Below, piece after piece: positions 23,196-34,254 of a DNA stretch of 64,000 bases. The notes under the pieces are model-generated. The model did no database searches and was not told the origin of the DNA. It saw only the letters and a list, made by a program, of their open reading frames with translations. The stretch is from positions 1-64,000 of the forward strand of contig SAUG01000055.1 in the NCBI GenBank assembly GCA_011316305.1. The letters are read 5' to 3'. This DNA comes from Rusavskia elegans (lineage: Eukaryota > Ascomycota > Lecanoromycetes > Teloschistales > Teloschistaceae). Positions within the stretch are counted from its first letter, which is position 1. Each line of letters starts with the position of its first letter. The translations under genes were made by a program, and so were the position numbers.

Positions 23196-25731
23196 TTTTA
23201 ATACTTTACTATATTAGTTTTATTACCTCGTCCTATAGAACGAAGCGATACTATTAAAATAGTAATACTAAATATCTATAAAGGAGATAGAAAATCTTTA
23301 AAACCTTAGTTTATTAAGATAAATATCAACTTTATATTATATATAAACTAGTTTTTAAATAAAATAATTAAGATTCTATTCGTAATAATCTATTTAGAAA
23401 AAGTAATCTTTAATTAGGTCCAGTCCTATATAGAAGACTATTTTAATAATTCCGAAAAATAAAGAAAGGAAGAAATATTTTAGATATTTTATTATTTTAG
23501 TAACTTAATTATAACTATTAAAGAAGTCTTCGGAGGCGATAATAAAGATAGAGTAATAGTAAAAAAACTAATAGTTCTAAAGTAGTAGAAGACGGTAGCT
23601 ATCTATATTACTTAGTTTAGAATATTAGCCTATAAAATAGACTAGGAGAATTTAGCTCTAAAAACCTACTTTTTTAAAGGATTTTATAGTAGAGTTAAAA
23701 AAACTATAGTAGTAATCGAAAAACCCGATTCGCAAGCGGTTTTAATTAAACTAGCGATAAAAATCGATACTAGGTAGTATAAATAATATATCGATAAACA
23801 GGCGCTTAGTAAAATAGGACCTGCTAAAAAATAGTCTAAAGGAAATCTAATAGAATTTAATATTACTAAAATTAAAAGATCGCGAACTAAAGTTTATTAT
23901 TTATACGGAAAGATAGAATACTTTAAAAAAAATTACCTAAATAAAAAAATAATAGAAGTAATTAAATACTAGTTTAAAATAATAGAGAAATTATTTAGAA
24001 AAAAAACTAAAAAATATATAACTAAAAATTAAATAGCCTGCTATAATAATAAATACTTTATCTATTTATCGGATAAAAGAAAACTAGGATAATACCTTAT
24101 AGAATCTAGAAAAGTAGAGAGAAAACCGGTAATAAAATTTAAACTATATAAAATAAAAAAACTCTTTATAATAGCTTTTAAAATTGAAATCGGAAGTTAT
24201 AAGACGATAGCTTTTATAAATATAGAAAAAGAAAATAAAATTATAAAAGGACTATATAACTAGATTAAAGAATATTTTTAGAAATATCTTTAGTAGAAAA
24301 GCAAAATTATAGATATCGAAATTAAAATAGAAAACGGATTTATCGGAGTATCTAATTTTATAATAATTAAAAGCCCTAAATAATATATTATTCTAGAAAA
24401 AAAATAGAAAAAATCGATCTCTAAAATATTAGTATAAAAAAGTATAGTTAGGAAAAGAATAAAACTATAAATAATATATCTTTTTATAAATAAAAACCTT
24501 TTATATAATAAATTAAATATCGGATTTAATATAAACTATAAATAAATTAAAGAAATTAATATCTTTTTTAAATAAGAAGGCGAAGTCTAGGAAATAAAAA
24601 TCTAGAAAGAATATTACTATTTACTAATATAACTGGCTTTTAAATATAATAAAATATATAAGCTTATTTAAAAACTATAAATAGAAGATATTAAAAAAAT
24701 CCATTAAAGTATTATTAAAGAAATAGAAAAGGTTAACTATAGTTCTACGCCTAAACTAGAAAAATATCTAGATAATAATATATAGGATCCTATATTTAGT
24801 ATATAATTAAAAGACGAATAGTCTCTAATTTTATTATCTTAGAATAAAATAGTCGCTAAAAAATAAAAGTTAGCGGAAATTTCGGAAAACCCGGACGTAA
24901 CTTATAATATTAATACCTAAAAATGGAATAAATAGATATACTATAAAGGAATTTTTAACTAGATACTTTTTTATATACTTCCTAGATCTAAAGACTAAAA
25001 GGAATTAAAATCTTTTAGAAATTAATTTAAATTAACTAAATTATAAACCGGAACCGATTTAACGGACGTTTTTTATATAGCTAGCGTAAAATCTATAGAA
25101 AAGTAAAATATAACTAGATTATTAAATTTATTAAAACGAAATAATACGCGCTATTTCTAAACGATAAAATTACTTTTACGTTTATTTAAAGCGCGGTAAT
25201 AAATAATAAAATACTTTTATTTTCTAAAAAGTCGACGGAAATCCGATTCCTAAATAAAAAATATTTATTACAAATTTCCTTTTTAAAATTAAAAAAAGAC
25301 TCGATACGGCGTCGTATTTTAGTATATTTATTAAAAATATTTCTATTTTTAGGCCGGAGCTTATTCTTTTTATTTTTAAAACGTTTTTCGGCGGATATTA
25401 GTAATTAGAGAAAATATAAAAATAGAAATAATTTTATAGATAGTATTAGAAATTAAAAAATTATAAGACTTCTAAATACGAATATATTTACTATAGATAT
25501 TACTATCTACTTTAATTTTATACTCTTTTAAACGATTATAAACGTAGAAACTATAAAAAAAAGATATAATAATATCCTTCGACTAAATTCGACGAAAAGA
25601 TTTTAATCGATTATTTTTTCGAAAATATATAATAAAAATATTAGAAAAAGAAAATAAAAGAAAAGGGAAAGATAGGTTTTATAAACCCCGTATATAAAAA
25701 CGTTAGGTAAAAAGCGATATAGGGAAGGCTA
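23196..25731 (+). pseudogene. Gag-like polyprotein remnant of gag-type element copy 1
   Basis: At 23895-23936 the frame reads YYLY...IEYFKKNY, with Tyr at all four positions where a CCHC zinc knuckle (Cys-x2-Cys-x4-His-x4-Cys) has its ligands. TGY and CAY codons both become TAY by RIP. The preceding 600 bp aligns with copy 2 (34,255-34,950). The downstream part (about 24,900-25,700) reads as a second long frame that I do not recognise. Numerous in-frame TAG/TAA. Confidence 0.7.
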
Positions 25732-26143
25732 TATTATATCTATAATTCTATAAAAATATTCTAGAAAACTAGTTAACTAAACGACGCTAATTATTCATAA
25801 CCGCCTATAGCCGCTATAGCCGACCTTTTTAATAGAATTTTAATAGAATAGCTATCTATCGGTACTATCGGCTACCTTTATTATATATATCGCTTCTTTA
25901 TTTCTATTAGATAGTTTCTTTCGTTAGTTATTAATATAATAAATAAATATCTTTATCTATTCTCTTTTTAATTATCTATATAACGAAGATACCTTATAAT
26001 ATTACGACCGTACCTTTATAGCTATATAGGATTAGTCGCGATAATCTACGCTAAGACTCTTTTACTATTTAGTAGTTCGGACTACGCCTACGGCTGTAGC
26101 TAGACTCGAGTATTAACGCCTTCTGATATACAGAGACGTTATA
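25732..26143 (+). repeat. 3' LTR of gag-type element copy 1
   Basis: 412 bp, aligned with 22776-23195 throughout. It ends GAGACGTTATA before the duplication CGTCG. Confidence 0.82.
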
Positions 26144-26148
26144 CGTCG

Positions 26149-27152
26149 TCTTCTAAAATTATTTCTTACTAGTTTTTAAAATCTTTTCTTAGTATAATAT
26201 TAAGCTGTCGTCGTTATATTTTATTTAATCGATACTTTTTTATAAAATAGCCTAATTTACTATAGTTATAGTATATTTTAGGAGATTTTATTTCTTTTAC
26301 TATTTCTAGAATTTTTTCCTTTATACTGCTATTATATAGAGTCCAGTTCTATTAATATAGATCCGAAATAACTATTTCTAAACTATTTTTTATTTAGATA
26401 CTATTTTTTATAGAGCTATCCCGAATAATATTCTATATTATCTTATAGTCTACTATTATAGCGTTTTTCTATATTTTATTTATATAGTTTATTATCGAAG
26501 TCGATAGATATTTTAATTAGATTATCTAAGGTTTTATATATTCGACTATTATATATAAATTCGTTTTTTATTCGCTTTTTAAATCTTTATCTATATATTA
26601 CGTATAGAGCGTCGTCGTTCTATTCCGTTAGTAGTAACTATTTTTTAAATCGTACGGCGTATTCCGATACTACGGTTTTCTACTAAAGATATTAGATAAT
26701 ACGTTTAATAATCTAGATCTTAGTTAAAATTCTAAAAATCTTATAAATAGCTTTTTTAAATTTTATAAATTAAGCGAAAATACGTTTATTATCTTCTTTA
26801 TCGTCTATATATTAATAAAGGAAAGGTTTTATCTCGTACTAGGCTCGTTTTTAAAAGTAGAATATAGCGAAAAGGGTTTTCTTTTTTTTAGATATAGAAT
26901 AGAATACGAAGTATATATCTAATTATATAAATTAATCTTCTAATTTATTACAATTTCTATATTACTCGTTAGGCTTATTAACTTTAATACTATAAAAGCG
27001 TTAGTTAATAGAAGAAATATTTTTCTTTTTACTATCGTCTTTTATCTAGACTTTTTTTCTTTTAGATTCGGACTTTTTTACTATAGAGTTGGAATTACTT
27101 AGGATAGAGGTTTAATATTAACCTGCGACAGATATTCTAAAGGTATTTAAAA
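26149..27152 (-). pseudogene. Gypsy E1 5' leader and gag remnant
   Basis: This is the part of E1 right of the nested insertion. The leader next to the LTR (about 27,090-27,152), read on the minus strand, matches the leader of the second Gypsy element after its 5' LTR (41611-41690). The gag frame is broken by RIP-type stops and by the insertion at 22776. Confidence 0.6.
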
Positions 27153-27527
27153 TATTATAGAACTATCGGAAAGATCTAGTATTTCTAAAAGTCGGTTAGA
27201 TTTATTAGTATATCTATAAACGGAAGTATAACGGATAATTACTTAAATTAATGTAAAAATAAATCAGTTTAATTACTAGAACAGTAAATAGCGATAACTA
27301 ATAAACTAAATACGAGCTATAAAGGCGTCGAGTTTAGGGTCTATATAGATAATAAAGTTTCCTATAATTAATATAATTAAATAACTAAATATTTATTCAA
27401 TAGTAATTAATAATTAGTACGACTAAATAGCGCTAATTACTAAATAACCTCTAAATATTCAGTATATATCAACGATTCTATTACTAAATATTGGGCTTGA
27501 TACAGGGTCCAATCCAGAGTTATAACA
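27153..27527 (-). repeat. LTR of Gypsy E1 (5' LTR)
   Basis: 375 bp, partner of 17640-18040. Its outer end (about 27,480-27,527) keeps CpA and TpG and looks little mutated. Confidence 0.85.
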
Positions 27528-27929
27528 AGATTCTAGATATATAGATTAATTTATCAAAACTAAATAAAGAAATCAGATAACTATATAAAGTTAGTTTTTT
27601 TAGATTTATTAATATATTATAAATATATATAATAATTAGTTATAACTATAATTTTTAGTTATAGTTTTATAGCTCTATTATAAAGTCAAGAAAATCAAAA
27701 TAAAATCTTAAATTACTAAAATTTATTTTAAAAATAAATTCTAAAAACTAATAATTTTAATAAATAATTTTATTTAAATTTCTTTATAGATTTTTTTATT
27801 TACAATTTATTCAATTAATTAATAATTTTATTATTTTATAAATTTTATTGCTAAATTACTTTTAGTTTTATATTAGTTTAAATATTAAAAGAAGATATTT
27901 ATTTTCTAACTAAAGAATATTTCGATTAA

Positions 27930-28530
27930 TCTATCTAAATAATTTCTAAATTCTTTTTTAAATAGATTCTATTCTCTAGATATAATTCTATTCTTTAGTT
28001 CTACTCGGTTATATATATTCTATAGCTCTTTTAAAACTTTTTCTACTTTTAAACCTATAGTACGGTTATAGTATTTAATTATTATTATCTATTCTATATA
28101 TTCTGGAATTATTCAAATTTAATCCTACCGATAAATTCTTTTTATAAAACTAAAAGTCCGTTCTATTTCTATCGAAGATATTAGATAAATAAAAATATCG
28201 CGAATTATCTATACTAGTTTTAGAAAGTTTAAAGTATTATTTTTTTTAAATATTTAATTTAAATTTTCTTCGGTAGTATTAGCGCGAAGATATCGATTAG
28301 CTTTAGAAATAGCTGTTCGAAAACGTTAGAGTTATCGAAAAATACTATTTAAAATAAATAAAGTAAACTTTAGACTAATTAGTAAAGTTATAATATATTA
28401 TCTATTTATATTACCTTATTTTCGTCTATATAGCGGGTTTTAGATTTTAATAGATTAATAGAAGTCTCGTAGTATTTAGTAAAGTACTTTTTAACCTCGT
28501 TTTAATATCTATCTTTATATTTTAAAAAAT
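27930..28530 (-). pseudogene. hAT transposase, C-terminal part (copy A)
   Basis: On the minus strand, 28199-28128 reads DIFIYLISSIEIERTFSF and onward. This fits the hAT C-terminal dimerisation motif, in which a hydrophobic run is followed by a conserved E-R-x-F-S. The same motif occurs in copy C at about 62,490-62,410. The region is cut from the rest of the transposase by the unclassified element at about 28,554. In-frame stops are present. Confidence 0.75.
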
Positions 28531-28940
28531 CTTTTATTTCTTTGTATTATTTTATTTGTTTTTTTAATATCCGATTAACCGTCGGTTCCGTAAGCAATTC
28601 ACTTTAGTATTAGTACGCTAGCGTTAGATATACGGTATTAGAACTGGTATCCTAGTCTAATTAACTTAAATCAAAGAATTATATAAAATTAACCCGAATC
28701 TATTCCGTAATACGTTTATAGTATAAATTTTTATAGTTTATTTAAAATATAACGTAGTAGAATTTTCGTATATATATATACTTTATAGTCGCTTCTTTTT
28801 TATCTTCTTTTACTAGTATCTACTATCGTATCTAACGTACGTATCTTCAGTAATAGCCTAGAGTACAGGCGAATATATAAAAAACCTCTACTAATAATAC
28901 TATAACTACTATTATACCTTCCTAATTAGAAGAAATAGAG

Positions 28941-29246
28941 TTGGAAACCGCTGAATTTAAGCTACTCGATAACGTCGACCGAGTCTTTACTAGTCCGTCT
29001 ACTATAATAGACTTTAAATTCCGAAATCCGTCGATTCTAACTATAATATTAAAGTTTCGTATTCCGAATCCGCCGGAGCTATACGGTTTTAGCGACCGTA
29101 TTAAACTTCTAGTAGGGACTTTTATTTTACTAGATATCGAGCTGGCAGTTATCGAATATCTAGATAGATTAGTAGGCCGTCTAGATTCGGATACGACCGT
29201 AGACGAAAACGAAGTAACGAAAATAAAAGATAATATTATCGCCTAA
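28941..29246 (+). CDS. ORF of element G (about 101 codons), function unknown
   Basis: The frame is open from 28941 to a double stop, TAATAG. The first in-frame start-like codon is TTG, so a true ATG may have been lost. It lies about 380 bp into the element, the same relative position as the ORFs in the copies at 37686 and 55070. The C-terminal part (DRIKLLVGTFILL, then EYLDRLVGRLD) resembles the copy at 55340-55681 (DGVKLLAVVASIL, then EYFNSLIERLD). It is rich in CpG and less AT-rich than its surroundings. I recognise no domain; a hydrophobic segment of about 15 residues is the only visible feature. Expression is not shown. Confidence 0.4.
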   Translation: METAEFKLLDNVDRVFTSPSTIIDFKFRNPSILTIILKFRIPNPPELYGFSDRIKLLVGTFILLDIELAVIEYLDRLVGRLDSDTTVDENEVTKIKDNIIA

Positions 29247-29349
29247 TAGATAGTCCGAAAAGCTATATTAATAGTTTATAATTATACGTATATTAAATTG
29301 GTATAAAAAAATTACAAGGAAGGAATAGTAATTAAATAGAAGATATAAT

Positions 29350-29882
29350 TAGACTGGCCGTCGGATCGGGTTTCGAACCCGAGTTCGTATTCCGGATTCG
29401 AACCGAATCGGTTCTAACTTTTCTAGATATCGAACCGAATCGGTTCTAATTTTTCTAAATATCGAACTAATTTAGTTCCGGGTCGAATTTAAATTCTCGG
29501 ATTCGACCCGTTAAAACTACTAAAATCTAGTAGAAAAGTATAACTTTAGTATAAAAGTTATATCTATCTATTAGAAATTAATTCAATTAAAGTAAATATA
29601 TTATCTATATATATTACCTATAGATATAATTAATTAATTAATTAATTAATTGATTAATAATAGTATTATATTATATTAATTATAGTATTTCACCCTATAT
29701 AAAAGATTTAGCGGGTCGGATTAGATTTCTATTAATATTTACTTTATAGTTCGATCCGACTTTCGGTTCTAATTTTAGAAACCGACCTATACTATTTAGC
29801 GGGTCGGATTAAACTAATTTACTAAATCTCTAATCGAGTTTTCGAAATACCGACGGGAATCCGATCCGACGTAGCCAGTCTA
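29350..29882. mobile_element. hAT-type MITE, copy 2 (533 bp)
   Basis: It starts TAGACTGGCCGTCGG and ends GTAGCCAGTCTA. A perfect 8-bp duplication, GATATAAT, lies at 29342-29349 and 29883-29890. The interior holds an AATT microsatellite (about 29,627-29,655) and CCGA/TCGG-rich subterminal arms. It has no coding. It is inserted in the 3' part of element G4. Confidence 0.9.
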
Positions 29883-30072
29883 GATATAATAGAATAAAAA
29901 CGATTAACTACGTTATAAAGTTTGTTTAACTACTTTTTTTAACTGCGAAAATTCTTTGCTATATAAGCAACAATTATTATTACCGTATAAAAACTACGGT
30001 AATAGAACGTATATATATAATAATTCAATTATAACTTCGGACAGAAATCCTATAAAAGACTTTTATTTCTTT

Positions 30073-32200
30073 ATTATTATTTTTTTTATTTTAGTTTCGA
30101 TAGAATCCAGAACATTCGTAATTTTATAAATCAATTTACTTTTACTATTAATACGAAAATAGTATCTCGTAAACTTTATATTGGTATTATTATAAACTAT
30201 TAGTATAATTTTTTTAGTAGAGTAGTTCGATAATCGAACTACTTCCTTTATTTTAGTAAAATAACCGAAAATAGTACTATAAAGTCGAAATACTAAAGAA
30301 ACTCTAATATCTATAGTTTTTAAAAGTAATAAAATAATTTTATAAAACGGCTGTAGTATACTATCTATAAAAAATGAAATTACTATTTATTTATATTACA
30401 GGTAATCTTTTAAATTTATAGGTTCTACGAATTTTCTTCTATAAATTTATTAACGAAATAATATAATTAATATACCCGACGAATTATAGAATACGTCGAA
30501 TTCTATAAAATATAAATATTTTAAATTAGGTTTCTAGATTAGAAATCAGGATCGACTTTTTTCTGGATTTTTTTAAAGCGAAATTTACGTTAAAGGAAAG
30601 TGGAGATATAGACCGTAATAGTACGAGCTTTAAATAAATATTAGTTTTAAAACTTCTAAATTTATATTACCTATTTATATTACTTTTTTTACGATACTAG
30701 ATAGAATAATACTAATATTTCTAATCTATTTATTATCTAGTTCTTAGATAAAATCGTCGCTAATTATTTATAATCTAATAGTTTTAATAAAACTCTAGGC
30801 TATTAAATTAATTATATAAATTAGATAAGATAGAAAATTTTAGACTCGATTCTATCGGCTATTAGACCGAGTTAGAAATTTTTTAAATTCTTTTTTTAAT
30901 ATATTATTTAGACTGGTATTATCGGTAATAATATCTAGAAGCTTCTATCTAAATTAAAAAAAATTCTAAAAGCTTTAATAGCTAAATGAATTAGTAGAAA
31001 GGAATATAAATCTAATTAGATATTTCTAAAGCTGAAAATAAGTATTAATCTAATATACGAGTACTTTTAAATACGCGACCATTTATAGATTTAATTAGAT
31101 ATCTAATATAAAAGTAATATATCTTAAAATTTTTAAACTAAATTTAATTTACTTATAGATATTATTATAGCCGTTAAAAACTATCTATATAAATTATATA
31201 CGGCCGATAAACTTTATATTTAGATAAAGTATTTATAGTAGTAGTCTGAATTTCTTATTTTCGATAGTCCGAACTAGTAGATTTAAATCTAAGAAAATTT
31301 TATATAGGTATTTATACTATATAATTTAGTCGAAAGTAGGTTCGAATTTAATATAGCCTTTTTTCTATAATTAAAATAAACTTTATATTATCTTTTTATA
31401 TTACTATTAGCTATTTACGCAGATAAATATTGATTTAATAAAAAACTATAAATTATATCGCTTGGTTTTTTAGTAAACGATAGTATTAAAATATTCCTTT
31501 ATAGTAGATATATTAGAAGAATTAGAAACTATAGAATAGTCGAGAATTTTAGAATAGTTTTTAAATATAATTTTAGATAAACTGTTTATTATTAAAGCTA
31601 TCTAGTAGAATTTTTACTACTATTTCGATTATATTTATTCTATAGCCTTTTTCGATTAGAAAAGATTAATAAATTTTCAATAAAATTTTTCTTTAATACC
31701 GATAGTTATAGAAGTACTAGATTACTAATATTCGAACTTTTTATAATTATCTAAATCCTATTAAATATATCTATTATCGTTCTAAAAGACTAGTACTAGA
31801 TAGTCGGCTCGAATTTTATTAGCTATATCTTTATTAATCTCTCCTTATTTTCTATATAATTATTTAAATTTTAATAGTAAAAAACTCGTAGATCGACTCG
31901 CCGTCTAGTTTATAGACTAGCTAGAATAGATTTTATCTAAAGAGAACCTATCGGAAAAGACTTCGCTAGACGTAGAAAAATTAGAAATTTTAAAAATTTA
32001 GGGTTAATACGATTTGAATTTAGATAATAGGTAATATAGAAAAGTAATATAGAATTATAGATATTAACTTTAATTATTATCTACTATTTAGTAAAACGGA
32101 ATCGACGTCTATTAAAATAGTATCTAAAATATTAATATAACCGTATAATAAAAACGGAGATTTTTTAATATTATAATATAGAAAAAGAGGTTTTAGCGGT
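30073..32200 (-). pseudogene. hAT transposase, main part (copy A)
   Basis: The minus strand carries a continuous former coding frame that aligns with copy C from 62,860 to the window end. Segments such as ISFFIDSILQPFYKI and LVFRLYSTIFGYF fit the late catalytic domain of hAT transposases by pattern. Stops occur at expected Trp and Gln codons. I did not resolve the catalytic acidic residues. The gene continues at 27,930-28,530 beyond the element G insertion. Confidence 0.65.
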
Positions 32201-32599
32201 TTTAACGGGTCGAATCCGGGAACTTGAATTTAACCCGGAACCGAATCGGGTCGGTATTTAAAATAATCCGATCCGATTCGGTTTAGTACCTAGAAAAGTC
32301 GGAACCGACTCGGATCGAGTCGATTTTTCTAACCCGGATTCGAAATCCGATCCGACGACCAATCTACGTACGTATACTAATTTCTATTCTAGGATATAAA
32401 AATAGAAAATCTATTGTAATTTATTTAAATAACGATTTTTACAATTTTAATTTAAATGAATTCGAAATATATTATTTTAAATAAAATATATAAATTTTGG
32501 AAATAAAATATTATATCTTATATCGATTATATATTTAGTCTAAAAATCTCTTTAGAAATTTATATTTTATTAAAATATAAATTTTCTATATTTTTTTTT

Positions 32600-33500
32600 C
32601 ATCTTCCTGGAAGGTTTCTATCTAGAATTATATTGAGTTTTCATATATATATATATATATTTCATTAACGTTATATACGGCAATAATTGTTGTATTTACG
32701 TATAAAGAAATTTTCACAGCTAAAGATATATAGTTCGTCAGGTAAGATTTACAGCGCAGTTAATTACTTCTATTTAACTATTTTCTATTTTATTCGATTA
32801 CGAATTCTCTACTCTATTTAAATATTATATATTCCTTCCTCGACGTTATATATAATTATCAGCTTCTAATATTTCCGCTATATCTACCTGCTATACTGCG
32901 AAGTATCTATCTATATTCTTCGTCTCGGCTATATTTATTATATAACCTTTCAGATAGAAGTTCTTTAAAAAAATAGCAAAAGCTATAAATTAAATTAAAC
33001 GAATTTTTTTTTCAATATCTATAATAACTAATACTATTAATTATAATATTGACAATTTTTTATAGTTAAAGAAATCTATATATACTACGATATAAATTCT
33101 TTTTTATTATTTTTAAAACGTACAATCCGATTATTTTATTTTATTTAGTTTTACTATCCGAATCAATTTTATAGCTATAGTAGAAAATATACAAACTAGT
33201 TATTTATTACAAAACTTACGAGTGAAAAAATACTATTATAATTTGAAAATACGTTTAGATATTGATTATATTAAAAATAAATCAGAAAAGAAAGGTATAG
33301 ATAATTGTTTCGTAATAGTATAAATATTATATAACTAAAAGGCAAATATTAGGTAGTTATAATAATTTATAATATAAAGATTGAAATTTATAATATATTA
33401 ATAAAAAATAGAATTCGTAATCGAATAAAAAAAATAGTTAAATATAAAAAATTAACTAAATGATAATTAATATCAAAGATATTATATATTTTATAGTTAT
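32600..33500. repeat. Inverted pair of element G 3' halves
   Basis: 32,605 to about 32,960 matches the 3' part of element G in minus orientation (compare 55,085-55,440). About 33,090-33,490 matches the same part in plus orientation (compare 38,120-38,510). The two arms face each other and differ by many transitions. The left arm keeps a RIP-poor stretch at 32,710-32,762. Confidence 0.6.
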
Positions 33501-33840
33501 AAATGTTTTTTTTAACGTAAAATATATTAGCTTTACTATCAAAAACCGTGAATAAAATATTTTTTATTATATTTTTTACTATTCGATTCAATAACAGATT
33601 TGTAAATAATTTAATATTAGAACGATAACGTTAAATATATATTATTTTAATTGATATTTTAGTAAAATTAATATAAATTTAAAAACGATATTAAATTAAC
33701 TAGAATCAATTTTATAATATAATCGAAATTTAATAAAAAAATATTTTCGTATAAAAATATATATTCTATAATCGCCTTTATTTTAGTATATTTTATTAGT
33801 ATTTACTATCGTATATCACGTTTATATACTTTATAATAAT
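33500..33840. other. Unassigned AT-rich sequence
   Basis: About 340 bp between the element G pair and the next LTR element. I see no coding or repeat structure. Confidence 0.4.
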
Positions 33841-33845
33841 CGAAG

Positions 33846-34254
33846 TATTACGTCCACGACTCCACAGAGGTTCCCTAGAAAATTAGTTAGGTAAGCGAGC
33901 CTAATTATCTATAGCCGCCTATAGCCGCTATAGCCGCCCCTTCTAACGGAACTTTTAATAGACGGCTACCTATCGGCTTTTACGGCTACTTTTACTATAT
34001 ATATCGCTTATTATTCCTATAGATAGTTTCTTTCGTTAGTTATTAATATAATTATTAAATACGTTTCTACTATTCTCTTTTTAATTACTTTATAACGAAA
34101 ATATAAAATAATATCGTAACCGTACTTCTATAGCTATATAGAATTAGTTACGATAACCTATACTAGGGCTTCTTTACTATTTAATAGCTCGGACTATATT
34201 TATAGCTGTAGCTAGGCTCGAGCGTAATACCCTCTAATATATAGAGATATTATA
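33846..34254 (+). repeat. 5' LTR of gag-type element copy 2
   Basis: It begins with the same RIP-poor stretch as copy 1 (CCACGACTCCACAG at 33,854) and ends GAGATATTATA. Confidence 0.85.

Larger units (their letters stand above)
22776..26143 (+). mobile_element. Gag-type LTR element copy 1 (3.37 kb), nested in Gypsy E1
   Basis: LTRs are 22776-23195 and 25732-26143. A perfect 5-bp duplication, CGTCG, lies at 22771-22775 and 26144-26148. The tips read TATTACGTCC and GACGTTATA, consistent with TG...CA after RIP. The internal 2.5 kb has a gag-like zinc-knuckle frame and another long frame of unknown type. I see no reverse transcriptase or integrase motif, so it was probably non-autonomous. Its orientation is opposite to the host element. 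The same family occurs at 33846-37188 and 56646. Confidence 0.87.
17640..27527 (-). mobile_element. Ty3/Gypsy retrotransposon E1, full length, minus strand, with nested LTR element
   Basis: The two LTRs lie at 17640-18040 and 27153-27527. Flanks are AGATC (17635-17639) and AGATT (27528-27532), a 5-bp duplication with one C-to-T change. Without the insert at 22776-26143 the element is about 6.5 kb, the same as the related element at 41121-47689. Gag lies right of the insert and pol left of it, both reading right to left. The LTR tips read TATTATAG and TTATAACA on the plus strand, from an original TG...CA with RIP changes. Confidence 0.87.
28554..30059 (+). mobile_element. Unclassified 0.95-kb element G, copy G4, with a MITE inside
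   Basis: It interrupts the hAT transposase. A 13-bp direct repeat, CTTTTATTTCTTT, lies at 28531-28543 and 30060-30072, with looser similarity for about 10 bp more. hAT copy C has a single uninterrupted version near 62,820. Minus the 533-bp MITE the element is about 0.95 kb, the same size as copies at 37686-38625 and 55070-56008. The 5' end (TATCCGATTAACC) and 3' end (AATTCAATTATAACTTC) match those copies. There are no LTRs or inverted tips. The long target duplication points to a retroposed element, but there is no poly(A) tail. Confidence 0.68.
14344..32366 (-). mobile_element. hAT transposon copy A, complete ends, interrupted by nested insertions
   Basis: The element starts TAGACTGGC at 14344 and ends GCCAATCTA at 32366, so the tips are inverted. 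It is flanked by a perfect 8-bp duplication, CGTACGTA, at 14336-14343 and 32367-32374; 8-bp TSDs are diagnostic of hAT. Subterminal DNA at both ends is rich in CCGA/TCGG motifs. Inside are MITE 15397-15915, the Gypsy element 17640-27527 with its own insert, and the unclassified element at about 28554-30059 with its own MITE. Removing them leaves about 6.1 kb. The transposase lies on the minus strand in two pieces (about 27,930-28,530 and 30,073-32,200). A second gene lies on the plus strand (about 15,930-16,905). All coding is destroyed by RIP-type stops. Confidence 0.88.

Noticed and set aside
33388..33591. Minus-strand frame of 67 codons in AT-rich DNA
   Set aside because: It starts at TTG, is made almost only of AT-rich codons, and is antisense to the element G arm.
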